Shown: in pieces, positions 1 to 7,276 of the stretch
Numbering within the stretch: position 1 is the stretch's first letter
Layout: every line of letters begins with the position of its first letter
Assembly: GCA_038238115.1 (NCBI GenBank)
Contig: JBBRYB010000041.1
Span: 1-25,963 of the forward strand
DNA from: JBBRYB01 sp038238115
Lineage (GTDB): Bacteria; Actinomycetota; Actinomycetes; Propionibacteriales; Nocardioidaceae
Direction of reading: 5' to 3'
Length of the DNA: 25,963 nucleotides
The notes under the pieces: generated by a model
What the model was told of the DNA's origin: nothing
Seen by the model: the letters and a program-made list of their open reading frames with translations, nothing else
Database searches by the model: none
Position numbers and translations under genes: made by a program

Positions 1-21
1 CCACGGGCCCGGCTCTGGCGT

Positions 22-52
22 TCAATGTCAGCATGACGTCTGCTGACATTGA
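22..52. promoter_or_regulatory. Perfect 12-bp inverted repeat, candidate operator
   Basis: Two perfect 12-bp arms, TCAATGTCAGCA at 22-33 and TGCTGACATTGA at 41-52, flank a 7-base spacer. Such a symmetric site is typical of an operator for a dimeric repressor (GntR- or TetR-type). No T-run follows, so it does not look like an intrinsic terminator. The gene it would control is not clear: only a weak ORF (33-296) lies to its right, and the left side is outside the window. Confidence 0.5.
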
Positions 53-296
53 CGCGAGAGAGGCCGAGACGGGCATGATCGCGAAGATCAGCGAACGCTG
101 GCGAAGGTCGACGGAAGCCGGATCGGGCGACCTCTTGGCCATTGACCCAGAGGTCAAATCGCCGCGGTTGCCACACTTCACCCGGAGTAGGCCCAAGAGC
201 TCGTCGCAACGCAGCTACTACACGGCGGTAAGCGCGCAGCTGTGGCAGCAAGCGCCAACAGCCCCGACTCGCCTGCCGACTGCTGCTCCACCATGA
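33..296 (+). other. Doubtful short ORF, 87 codons
   Basis: An open frame of 87 codons whose ATG lies in the spacer of the inverted repeat at 22-52; an internal ATG at 75 is an alternative start. The first half has a plausible protein composition, but the second half is rich in Ser, Arg, Pro and Thr and looks non-coding. No family, signal peptide or membrane segment is recognised. It could be a decayed gene remnant. From 297 to 397 I see no gene. Confidence 0.15.
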
Positions 297-397
297 AGTG
301 AGGACGTTTTCTGCGAGAGCGGGTCAACTTCGCAAATCCTTTGCGGTGCAGATGCGGGTGCAGGTGGAGCGGTGCCTGCGGTCAGGCGTCCGCTGGC

Positions 398-664
398 TCA
401 GTTGCTCGCGATGCGGGTTACGAGGCGTCCGCGGAGCTGGTGTAGTTGGGGCATGAGGCCGTAGATGACGATCGGCACCGCGATGGTGGCGAGCACGAAG
501 GTGCGTAGCACCGGGGAGAGCGTGCCGAGCCAGTCGCCGAGGGCAAGGTTGAGCACGGTGAGGGTTGGGAAGACGGCCAACCAGATCATCAGGGCCAATT
601 GGTGCTTGGTGGGCGGTCCGGCCGCGGCTGGCGCCGAGGTCGTGGTGGGGTTGGGGGTGGTCAT
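398..664 (-). CDS. Small two-helix membrane protein
   Basis: An 88-residue protein with a Pro/Thr/Ala-rich N-terminal tail of about 20 residues. Two hydrophobic segments follow (about residues 24-43 and 50-70), then a short basic C-terminus, so two membrane spans are likely. Similar two-span proteins occur in actinobacteria, some next to oxidoreductases or antibiotic-monooxygenase-type proteins; that is family memory, not shown here. Its ATG (664-662) overlaps the TGA of the upstream flavoprotein gene in an ATGA junction, so the two are probably translationally coupled. The molecular role is unknown. Confidence 0.75.
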   Translation of the reverse strand: MTTPNPTTTSAPAAAGPPTKHQLALMIWLAVFPTLTVLNLALGDWLGTLSPVLRTFVLATIAVPIVIYGLMPQLHQLRGRLVTRIASN

Positions 665-1635
665 GTTGACTCCTTCAATTTGACGTTCGGGGTTGAAGAG
701 GACGGAAAGCCGTGGTCGAGGTCGCGGACGGCCTTGCGTACGTCGTCGTCGACGAGGTCGGCGTTCAGCGCGATGGCGGCCGCGGAGCCGGCTCCGGCGG
801 CGGTGATGACCTGGGCGCGGGGGTCGACGATGTTGCCTGCTGCCCAGGCGCCGGGGACGCTGGTACGTCCGGTGTTGTCGACGCTGACCCAGCCGTCAGC
901 GTCGACGTGGCAGCCGAGGCCGACGAGGAGAGAGCTGTTCGGGACGAAGCGGGGTGGCACGAACAGAGCGTCGCAAGGCACGACACAGCCGTTGTTCATC
1001 TGCACGCCGCGCAGATGGTCGGAGTCGTCGATGACCAATTGTTTGATGATGCCCTCGACGACGCCGATGGCGCGCGCGAGCAACTGGGTCCGCTCAACTG
1101 CCGTGAGGGTGCCGGGTGGGGTGAAGTAGACGAGGTCGTGGGTCCACTGGCGGACGATCTGTGCGTACCGGACTGCGCCCGGGGTCCCGCCGATGACGCC
1201 GAGCTGTTGGTCGCGGACCTCGTGGCCGTGGCAGTAGGGGCAGTGCAGGACATCGCGTGCCCACCGATCGCGGAGCCCCGGGATGTCCGGTAGCTCGTCG
1301 CGCAGACCGGTCGTAGCCAAGAGTCGACGTGTCGAGATCCGCCGCCCGTCGTCGAGGAGGGCCCAGAACCCGTCCCGGCCGTCGCGCACCAGGTCGGTGA
1401 CGGTGCCGGCGACGATGTCGCCGCCGTATCCCTTGACCTCGTTCCTGCCTGTGACGAGCAGCTCATCGGGGGGCATCCCGTCGCGTGAGAGATAGCCATG
1501 CATGTGGGTGGCCGGGGCGTTGCGCGGCTCTCCGGCGTCCACCACGAGGACCTTGCGGCGGGCACGGGAGAGAACGAGGGCTGCGGAGAGGCCGGCGGCG
1601 CCTCCGCCGATGACCACGACGTCGTAGCTGTTCAT
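661..1635 (-). CDS. Thioredoxin-reductase-like NAD(P)/FAD oxidoreductase
   Basis: A 324-residue flavoprotein of the low-molecular-weight thioredoxin reductase class. The N-terminus carries the FAD dinucleotide motif GGGAAGLSAA (residues 10-19), followed by a glutamate/arginine-containing EPRN segment. A redox CPYC pair sits at about residues 132-135, and a C-terminal FAD-binding AGNIVDP motif is followed by an Ala/Gly-rich helix. It probably transfers electrons from NAD(P)H through FAD to a disulfide or small-molecule partner; no thioredoxin gene is adjacent, so the partner is unknown. The ATG at 1635 is chosen because the conserved fold begins there; the open frame extends 30 codons further but would run into the divergent regulator. 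It is coupled by ATGA to the small membrane protein downstream and is likely controlled by the divergent XRE-cupin gene. Confidence 0.92.
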   Translation of the reverse strand: MNSYDVVVIGGGAAGLSAALVLSRARRKVLVVDAGEPRNAPATHMHGYLSRDGMPPDELLVTGRNEVKGYGGDIVAGTVTDLVRDGRDGFWALLDDGRRISTRRLLATTGLRDELPDIPGLRDRWARDVLHCPYCHGHEVRDQQLGVIGGTPGAVRYAQIVRQWTHDLVYFTPPGTLTAVERTQLLARAIGVVEGIIKQLVIDDSDHLRGVQMNNGCVVPCDALFVPPRFVPNSSLLVGLGCHVDADGWVSVDNTGRTSVPGAWAAGNIVDPRAQVITAAGAGSAAAIALNADLVDDDVRKAVRDLDHGFPSSSTPNVKLKEST

Positions 1636-1642
1636 GCCGCAA

Positions 1643-1661
1643 GGCTGCCTCCGAGGGAGCC
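1643..1661. promoter_or_regulatory. Imperfect inverted repeat in divergent promoter region
   Basis: GGCTGCCTC (1643-1651) and GAGGGAGCC (1653-1661) form arms matching at 8 of 9 positions with a 1-base spacer. The repeat lies in the 68-bp gap between the flavoprotein and XRE-cupin starts, and on the minus strand it overlaps the GGAGG that may serve the flavoprotein gene. It could be an operator of the adjacent regulator or a 5'-leader hairpin; chance is not excluded. Confidence 0.3.
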
Positions 1662-1703
1662 GATCACCTACGAATGTTGCTGTTTCTGGGAATCCGGAGT
1701 CAG

Positions 1704-2300
1704 ATGAGCCTCGTGGAGGACACATCAGCGGCGATCGCCGGGGCGCTGGCCCGGATCGGGCCTCGGCTCAGGCGTGTCCGCACGCAACGCCGGATGACAC
1801 TTACCGGCGTCGCTGACACCACCGGAATCTCGAAGAGCACGCTGTCGCGGCTGGAGAACGGGCAGCGGCGGGCCACACTGGAACTTCTCCTTGCGTTGTC
1901 GCAGGCCTATCGGGTTCCGCTGGATGATCTCGTTTCCGCCCCCGAGGTTGGAGACCCCCGTATCAGGCTCAAACCGGGCCTCGTCAATGGCAGGACCATC
2001 ATTCCGCTGACCCAGCACCCCGACGGCACGCAGGCCTGGAAGATCGTCATCCCGACCAGCAAGGTCACCCCAGAGCCCCGGGCTCACGACGGCTTCGAAT
2101 GGATCTACGTCCTCTCAGGCCGGATGCGGCTGGTTCTCGGTGACCGGGACTGGGTGCTCGGGCCAGGCGAGGTCGCCACGTTCGATACCCAGGTGCCGCA
2201 TTGGTTCGGCAGCACTGGCAAGGAGCCCGCGGAGATCCTCAGCATCTTCGGACGACCAGGCGAACGAATGAACGTGCCGACGGGATCGCCCCAGACTTGA
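1704..2300 (+). CDS. XRE-family HTH regulator with cupin sensor domain
   Basis: A 198-residue transcription regulator. An N-terminal helix-turn-helix of the Cro/C1 (XRE) type spans about residues 18-75, with the typical TGISKSTLSRLENGQRR core. A C-terminal cupin barrel spans about residues 105-185 (HDGFEWIYVLSGRMRL, then LGPGEVATFDTQVPHWF). This two-domain class binds a small ligand in the cupin and usually controls a neighbouring gene. ATG 1704 is chosen over the ATG at 1674 because GGAG lies just upstream and the earlier start would overlap the divergent promoter. The 68-bp divergent gap to the flavoprotein gene makes that gene the likely target. The ligand cannot be told from sequence. Confidence 0.92.
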   Translation: MSLVEDTSAAIAGALARIGPRLRRVRTQRRMTLTGVADTTGISKSTLSRLENGQRRATLELLLALSQAYRVPLDDLVSAPEVGDPRIRLKPGLVNGRTIIPLTQHPDGTQAWKIVIPTSKVTPEPRAHDGFEWIYVLSGRMRLVLGDRDWVLGPGEVATFDTQVPHWFGSTGKEPAEILSIFGRPGERMNVPTGSPQT

Positions 2301-2459
2301 GGAGGTGCGGCCCTCGCCGGCGCCCTCAGCGCTGCGCGTCTGCGCTGTGTGGCTCGATCTGGACCACGTCGAGGGGGTTGAGCACCTCAGGTCGTGCGGC
2401 TCACCCCATTCTCGCCAGGTCCTCGCGGCAGCAGACTCGTTTGAGGAGGTGTGCCGAAG

Positions 2460-2831
2460 ATGACTGTCGTGCGGGTGCTGCTGGTCGATGACCAGGCACC
2501 GTTTCTGCGGGCCATGAGCGCGGTGGTTGAGGAAACCGCTGGGTTTGAGGTCGTCGGCGAGGCATTCTCCGGAGAAGCGTCCATCCTCGCCTCGGCTGAA
2601 CTGATGCCAGACTTCGTGCTGATGGATGTGAACCTCCCAGGCATCGACGGGTTGGAGGCCACCAGGCGGCTGCGGGGGCACCGGTTTCCGCCGGTGGTGT
2701 TGTTGCTCTCGACGTACGACGAGGATGCGGGCGCGCACTTCGTCGCCGAGTGCGGGGCTGCCGCCTACGTGACCAAGTCGGCGTTCGGGCCGGATCGGCT
2801 TCGGGAAGTATGGGCAGCCGCGTCCCCGTGA
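2460..2831 (+). CDS. Single-domain response regulator (receiver only)
   Basis: A 123-residue stand-alone CheY-like receiver. The acidic pair is in LLVDDQ near the N-terminus, the phospho-acceptor Asp is in LMDVNLPGIDG, the conserved Ser/Thr is in LLLSTYDED and the Lys is in AYVTKSAFG, so all key residues are present. The protein ends right after the receiver fold, with no DNA-binding or enzymatic output. The start at ATG 2460 is supported by GAGGAGG at 2443-2449; the GTG at 2451 is too close to that site. Stand-alone receivers of this type occur in actinobacteria, and the length fits that class rather than a truncation. It converges on the pseudokinase gene with a 30-bp gap, which suggests a shared signalling pathway. 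Confidence 0.9.
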   Translation: MTVVRVLLVDDQAPFLRAMSAVVEETAGFEVVGEAFSGEASILASAELMPDFVLMDVNLPGIDGLEATRRLRGHRFPPVVLLLSTYDEDAGAHFVAECGAAAYVTKSAFGPDRLREVWAAASP

Positions 2832-2861
2832 ACCGCGCTCCCGGCGGCATCGCGTGGCGCT

Positions 2862-4901
2862 TCACGACACTGCCGGTAGTAGTGCTGCCGGTGCCCGAAC
2901 CTCGACGAGGGTGCAGCCGCCTCGGCCGGTGGCCGACACTGAGCCGCCCGTCGCCTCGATACGGTCACGCATGTGGCTCAGGGAGAGGCCGCCGGCCTCG
3001 GCGCCACTCACGCTCAGGTGTAGTTGGTCACCGTGCACTGCCAAGGTCACGGCGACGGTGTGATCCAAGGCGTGAGTCGCCTCGGCGACACAGAAGTAGG
3101 CTGCCGCCTCGACCCGAGGGTCGAATCGCACGCCCCTCGCGGAGTCCCCGACCGTCAGACACCCGGTGAGGCCGGGTCGAGCGAGCAGTGAGCCGAGTGC
3201 CGCGTGGAGTCCCGAGCGGGCGAGTTGGGCCGGGAACACCCCACGTGTGATCTCGCGGAGCGACTGCATCGCGGTGTCCATGGATGCGAGCAGCGGTGCG
3301 AGCTGCGCGGTGTGTAGTGCAGTGAGGCCCTGAGGATCGTACTGCGACAGCTGGCGGAGCCGGTCTGGTAGTGGCGCGAGATGTGGGATCACCTGTCGGG
3401 CGATCGCACGTTCGACTCGGCTGCGTTCGGCGTCGCCGGCGCTGATCAATCGGGCACGGGACTGGTCGAGCTCGTGAGTGTGAAGGCTGAGCTGCTCCAC
3501 CTGGGTGGAGAGCTCGGCGGTGAGCCGGGCGTTGCGGAACGCCACCCCCGCCTGGTCTGCGAGGTCAGCGAGCAACTGTTGGTCCCGGTGGCGAAGCAGG
3601 TGTCCGGCGGCCATCTCGACGGTGATGCTGCCCAAACGTTCCCCGTGGTCGACGACTGGAATCGCGACCCGCGAGGCGACCGCCTCGTCAGAACGAACCG
3701 CCGGCCACGCGGCCTCCCGGTCAACACCGCCTTGCACGTGGAGGGAAACCACGGCGCGGCGAGCGTTCACCGCCTGCGCGGCAGTCTCGGCCACCGCGGG
3801 CAGCAGCGTGTCCGGGTCGGGCTTGTCTCCGAGCCGTCGGCTGAAGTCGGCCAGTGCCTCGTACGGCGCGGCAGCTGCGCCGAACGCCAACCGGTCGGCC
3901 AACCGCACCACGCGTCCTCGAAGTGGCTGAAAAGCCATCGCCACCAGAGCCGTGGCGATCAGCGACGGCCAGAAGCCGCCGGCTCCCCGACCCACCGCGG
4001 AACCGACCACCACGACCACGACCACATAGCCGATCGCGGCAAGTCCGGTTGCCAGGGCGACCATCAGCGCACGGTTGATGATTAGGTCGATCTGCAGCAG
4101 GCGGTGGCGTAGCACTGCGACCGCCACGCAGAGCGGGACGGCGAGCTGCGCGAGGCGTAACGGCAACCCCGCCACCCAGGTTCCCTCCTCGCCTTGGACG
4201 CGCGGGAGCGCCAAGATGACCACGACGCCGATCGCCAGGAACACCGCCGATGACGTGATCCACAGCAGTTGACGCCGCTCATCGTCCCGGGCCCGTCGCA
4301 GCCGCAGGACCAGGGAGACGGCTGAGGCGATCAGGCCAGCGGCGACGAGGAGGTATCCCATCGTGAGGAGCACCGTGGACAGGGAGAATCCGTCGTACTG
4401 CTCCGCATAGACAAAGTCCTCCGGCCGAGTCGTCAGGTTCCCGAGCGTGCGTAGGCCGAGACCGGCGAGGGTGGCCCACACCGCATAGCGCCAACGGGGT
4501 GAGGCCAGATGGCCATTGGGGGAGATGAGGAAGACCATGACCAGGGCGGTGAAGGCCGGCCAGCCGAGCAGCGGCGATGCCCAGGCGATCACGTGGGCCC
4601 AGTACATGGACCCGGGGCCGTGTCCTTCGAATACCCACAGGGTGTAAGCGTCGGCAGCCAGGGTCACCGAGAGCAGGCTCGCGACACACAGCAGCCAGCC
4701 CAGCATGTGGCTCGGGTGACGCGAGACGATGAGAGCTCCCATCACTGCGCATCCCAGACCGGCCAGTGGCGCCAGCGGCCACCCATGGGAAGCCCACGTC
4801 CACTCGCTCAGCAGGGAGACGTGAGCGGCTGTGAACCAGGTGTCCAGGACGGCTGCGACCAGCGCCACACCGACGACGCACCAGGCGACTCTCGTACGCA
4901 C
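2862..4901 (-). CDS. Multi-pass membrane GAF protein with degenerate histidine-kinase core (pseudokinase)
   Basis: A 679-residue protein. About eight hydrophobic segments fill residues 5-325, a GAF-like domain lies near 345-460, a coiled region at 455-490, then a HisKA_3/HATPase-like core. Aligned by eye to the upstream kinase, the phospho-acceptor His is Ala501 (ERAIARQ instead of ERDLHDG), the N-box Asn is Ala at about 611, and the G1-box DDGIG is GAEAG at 633-637. Flanking DHp features remain (REITRGVFPAQL, GLHAAL, HMRDRIEATGG). The fold is thus probably kept while ATP binding and autophosphorylation are lost. The GTG start at 4901 follows the TGA of the kinase gene with one base between, so translation is probably coupled. 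Likely role: membrane sensor or heterodimer partner of the kinase. The loss of activity is inferred, not shown. Confidence 0.88.
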   Translation of the reverse strand: MRTRVAWCVVGVALVAAVLDTWFTAAHVSLLSEWTWASHGWPLAPLAGLGCAVMGALIVSRHPSHMLGWLLCVASLLSVTLAADAYTLWVFEGHGPGSMYWAHVIAWASPLLGWPAFTALVMVFLISPNGHLASPRWRYAVWATLAGLGLRTLGNLTTRPEDFVYAEQYDGFSLSTVLLTMGYLLVAAGLIASAVSLVLRLRRARDDERRQLLWITSSAVFLAIGVVVILALPRVQGEEGTWVAGLPLRLAQLAVPLCVAVAVLRHRLLQIDLIINRALMVALATGLAAIGYVVVVVVVGSAVGRGAGGFWPSLIATALVAMAFQPLRGRVVRLADRLAFGAAAAPYEALADFSRRLGDKPDPDTLLPAVAETAAQAVNARRAVVSLHVQGGVDREAAWPAVRSDEAVASRVAIPVVDHGERLGSITVEMAAGHLLRHRDQQLLADLADQAGVAFRNARLTAELSTQVEQLSLHTHELDQSRARLISAGDAERSRVERAIARQVIPHLAPLPDRLRQLSQYDPQGLTALHTAQLAPLLASMDTAMQSLREITRGVFPAQLARSGLHAALGSLLARPGLTGCLTVGDSARGVRFDPRVEAAAYFCVAEATHALDHTVAVTLAVHGDQLHLSVSGAEAGGLSLSHMRDRIEATGGSVSATGRGGCTLVEVRAPAALLPAVS

Positions 4902-4902
4902 C

Positions 4903-6276
4903 TCAGACCGCCTGGCAGGAGAGCGGCAAGGTCCCGCGATCGCCCACGGCCTCGTCGGGCCGCGGCACCACGGCAGACACCGTGGTGCCGCTGCGCTTGG
5001 AGGAGATGACCGTCACTGTTCCGCCGATCGCGTCGAGACGGTCGCGCATGTTGGCCAACCCCGCCCCCGATGCCGCATCGACCTGGGAGTGGTCGAAGCC
5101 GATCCCGTCGTCGGACACCGTGAGCTGCCATTCGTAGGAATTCTGCTCGATGCGCACCGACACGGTGGTGGCCTCGGAGTGCTTGGCGGCGTTCTGGACC
5201 GCCTCCATGCAGCAGAAGTAGAGAGCCGCCTCGACCGGTGCGGCAAGTCTTCCCAGTCCGTGGGTGTCGACGCTGACCGGCAATGCACTTCCCGCGACAG
5301 CGGAGCGCAGTGCCGCCCCGAGGCCTTCTTCGGCGAGTTGCCTCGGGTAGATCCCGCGGGAAAGGGTCGAGAGTGTCTCGATCGCGACCGATGCCGCGAC
5401 CGCCTGCTCGGAGAGCACCACGGCGGCGCGATGTGGCGAGCGACCGGCAATGGTGTGCGCGAGTCGGAGATTGACAGTCAAGGCCACCAGGTGTTGCTGG
5501 GCGCCGTCATGAAGGTCGCGTTCGAGGCGGCTTCGTTCGGTGTCTTGGGTCTCGATGAGCCGCTCTCGAGAGGCTTTGATCTGCTCGGAGCGGACCAGTA
5601 ACTCCGCGCGACGGTCGTCGAGTTCGGCGCGCAGCGCGACCCACTTCAGCACCAGGCCGGCCTGGGCAGCAAGCCCGGCGAAGAGTCTCTCCTCGACGAG
5701 GGTGAGGGCGAGCCCGGGGCGTTCCTGGAGCCGGAGCACCCCCAACAGTTGGCTGCCGTGGCGAACCGGCAGCGCGCGCAAGCCCTGGTCGGTCTCGACG
5801 CTGTCCTCATGTCGCAGGAACGGGGGAGTCTGATCGGCGTCGACGTCAGTCGGCCAGGTGGCGGCCAGGGTAAGGCGACCGGAGACGTTCAACCACACCT
5901 GCGCCCACGTCGCCCCTACCCCCTGTGCGAGCAACATCGCCATCCGGCCCGGCAGCTCGTCGGTCGCGTACGCACGGGTGACGCCGTCCGAGAAGTGGCT
6001 CAGCACATCGTACGGCGTGGCAGCGGTCAAGTCCCACCTGGTGGTGGCCCGTTCGAGAACGGCCTGCACGCGCGCGAAGAACAACGCCACGACGGTGGTC
6101 GCCAGAACCGACAGCACCACGTTGGGGGAGTCGGTCTGCCCGACCAGTGCCCCGCCACCGAGCACGATGACCCCGTAGACCGTCACCACGAACCCCGTCA
6201 GGCCGAGGAGGACGAGCACCTTGCTCCCGCGGCCACGACCACGCCGCAGCGGTCGGAACACGCGGGGCGGCCTCAT
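4903..6276 (-). CDS. GAF-domain sensor histidine kinase, NarL/DegS type
   Basis: A 457-residue kinase with a basic N-terminus, two membrane segments (about residues 20-47 and 52-72) and a GAF-like domain at about 95-215. A coiled linker leads to a HisKA_3 domain with the full phospho-acceptor motif (ERDLHDGAQQH, His256). The HATPase domain has its N-box (EAVQNAAKH, Asn362) and G1 box (SDDGIGF). It is expected to autophosphorylate and pass phosphate to the response regulator encoded 94 bp upstream. It lacks the long multi-pass N-terminal sensor that the downstream pseudokinase has, so the two together resemble a split sensor. An alternative ATG at 6330 adds 18 residues; 6276 is preferred for its AAGGGG element upstream, although the spacing is long. 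Confidence 0.9.
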   Translation of the reverse strand: MRPPRVFRPLRRGRGRGSKVLVLLGLTGFVVTVYGVIVLGGGALVGQTDSPNVVLSVLATTVVALFFARVQAVLERATTRWDLTAATPYDVLSHFSDGVTRAYATDELPGRMAMLLAQGVGATWAQVWLNVSGRLTLAATWPTDVDADQTPPFLRHEDSVETDQGLRALPVRHGSQLLGVLRLQERPGLALTLVEERLFAGLAAQAGLVLKWVALRAELDDRRAELLVRSEQIKASRERLIETQDTERSRLERDLHDGAQQHLVALTVNLRLAHTIAGRSPHRAAVVLSEQAVAASVAIETLSTLSRGIYPRQLAEEGLGAALRSAVAGSALPVSVDTHGLGRLAAPVEAALYFCCMEAVQNAAKHSEATTVSVRIEQNSYEWQLTVSDDGIGFDHSQVDAASGAGLANMRDRLDAIGGTVTVISSKRSGTTVSAVVPRPDEAVGDRGTLPLSCQAV

Positions 6277-6370
6277 AGTGCAGTGTGCGCCCCTTTTCGC
6301 TGGAGCGGGGAGGGGTTCTGCCGTACCCATGCGGTGGGGCTGGCCGTACCAAGCCGGCTGACACCCTGCG

Positions 6371-7039
6371 TCAGCGGCTGGTGCCGCTGGCTTCGAGGTA
6401 GGTCAGCACCGCCATCACACGTCTGCTGACCTCGTGCTCGTCGACCAGCCCGAGCTTTTGGAAGACCGACCCGATGTGCTTCTCCACCGCCCGGTCGCTG
6501 AGGAAGAGTCGCTTCGCGATGGTCGCGTTGTTGCGCCCCGCAGCCATCTCGTGGAGGACCGCTCGTTCCCGTTCGGTCAGCCCCAGGAGCGGGCCGTCGG
6601 TTCTCCGACGGGCGAGCAGGGCTTCCACGACCAGCGGGTCGAGCACGGACCCTCCGCGCGCCACTTCGTGCAGCGCGCGAGCGAGCTCGTCGAGGTCGCC
6701 GACCCTTTCCTTGAGCAGGTAGCCGACACCCGCGGCTCCCTCGGCGAGCAACGAGAAGGCGTAGTCCTCCTCGACGTACTGGGAGAGCACTACCACCCCC
6801 ACGCCCGGGTGCTCGGCGCGGATGCGCTTGGCGGCTTCGATCCCCTCGTTGGTGTGCGTGGGGGGCATCCGGATGTCGGTGAGGACAACATCGGGCAGGT
6901 TGTCTGCCACCGACCGCATCAAGGAGTCCAGGTCGGTCGCGGTGTCGACGACCTCAATGCCCTCACCCTCCGCCAGCAACGCGGACACACCCTCCCGAGC
7001 GAGGTAGTTGTCGTCGGCGAAGACGACGCGCAGCGTCAT
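6371..7039 (-). CDS. NarL/LuxR-type response regulator
   Basis: A 222-residue response regulator, first gene of the signalling operon. The receiver has its acidic residues in FADDNY, phospho-acceptor Asp55 in LTDIRMPP, a Ser in VVVLSQY and a Lys in YLLKERVG. A LuxR-type helix-turn-helix follows near residues 150-210 (LTERERAVLHEMAAG, IAKRLFLSDRAVEKH). The start ATG at 7039 fits the receiver N-terminus; the frame stays open far upstream across the MMPL gene, but that part is antisense. It is divergent from the MMPL/ABC export operon with 237 bp between, so that operon is the obvious candidate target, together with its own. Confidence 0.93.
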   Translation of the reverse strand: MTLRVVFADDNYLAREGVSALLAEGEGIEVVDTATDLDSLMRSVADNLPDVVLTDIRMPPTHTNEGIEAAKRIRAEHPGVGVVVLSQYVEEDYAFSLLAEGAAGVGYLLKERVGDLDELARALHEVARGGSVLDPLVVEALLARRRTDGPLLGLTERERAVLHEMAAGRNNATIAKRLFLSDRAVEKHIGSVFQKLGLVDEHEVSRRVMAVLTYLEASGTSR

Positions 7040-7276
7040 GCACTCGACTGTAGGACCACTCTTCACGCACGGGCGCTGCTGAGCCTGTGACTCGTCGGGA
7101 CGGGTGAGCTGACTAGTCCGGGTGAGGTGGGGCCAGCACGCACCTGCGGTGCGGCCCAACCCCGTGGTTGTGCTGCTCACCCCATCGTGGTGGACCTCGC
7201 AGATTCGTACAGTCGAACTGCACTCACAGACCTGCCCGACCGGGGACGTCTGGACGGTCGAGATGAGGAGTCCGAC
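7040..7276. promoter_or_regulatory. Divergent promoter region between regulator and export operons
   Basis: A 237-bp non-coding gap between the response regulator (minus) and the MMPL gene (plus). It contains two direct copies of CGGGTGAG about 17 bases apart near 7098-7122 and an inverted relative CTCACCCC near 7178-7186, which could be binding sites of the response regulator. GAGGAG at 7265-7270 is the ribosome site of the MMPL gene. No convincing -35/-10 pair was fixed by eye. Confidence 0.4.

Noticed and set aside
33..296. Faint similarity of the ORF's second half to the C-terminus of sugar-binding proteins
   Set aside because: Only a few residues around SRPKSS and YYTAVSAQL are suggestive; not enough for a call.
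2451..2459. GTG 2451 as start of the single-domain receiver
   Set aside because: It lies one base after the GAGGAGG; ATG 2460 has proper spacing and matches the receiver start.
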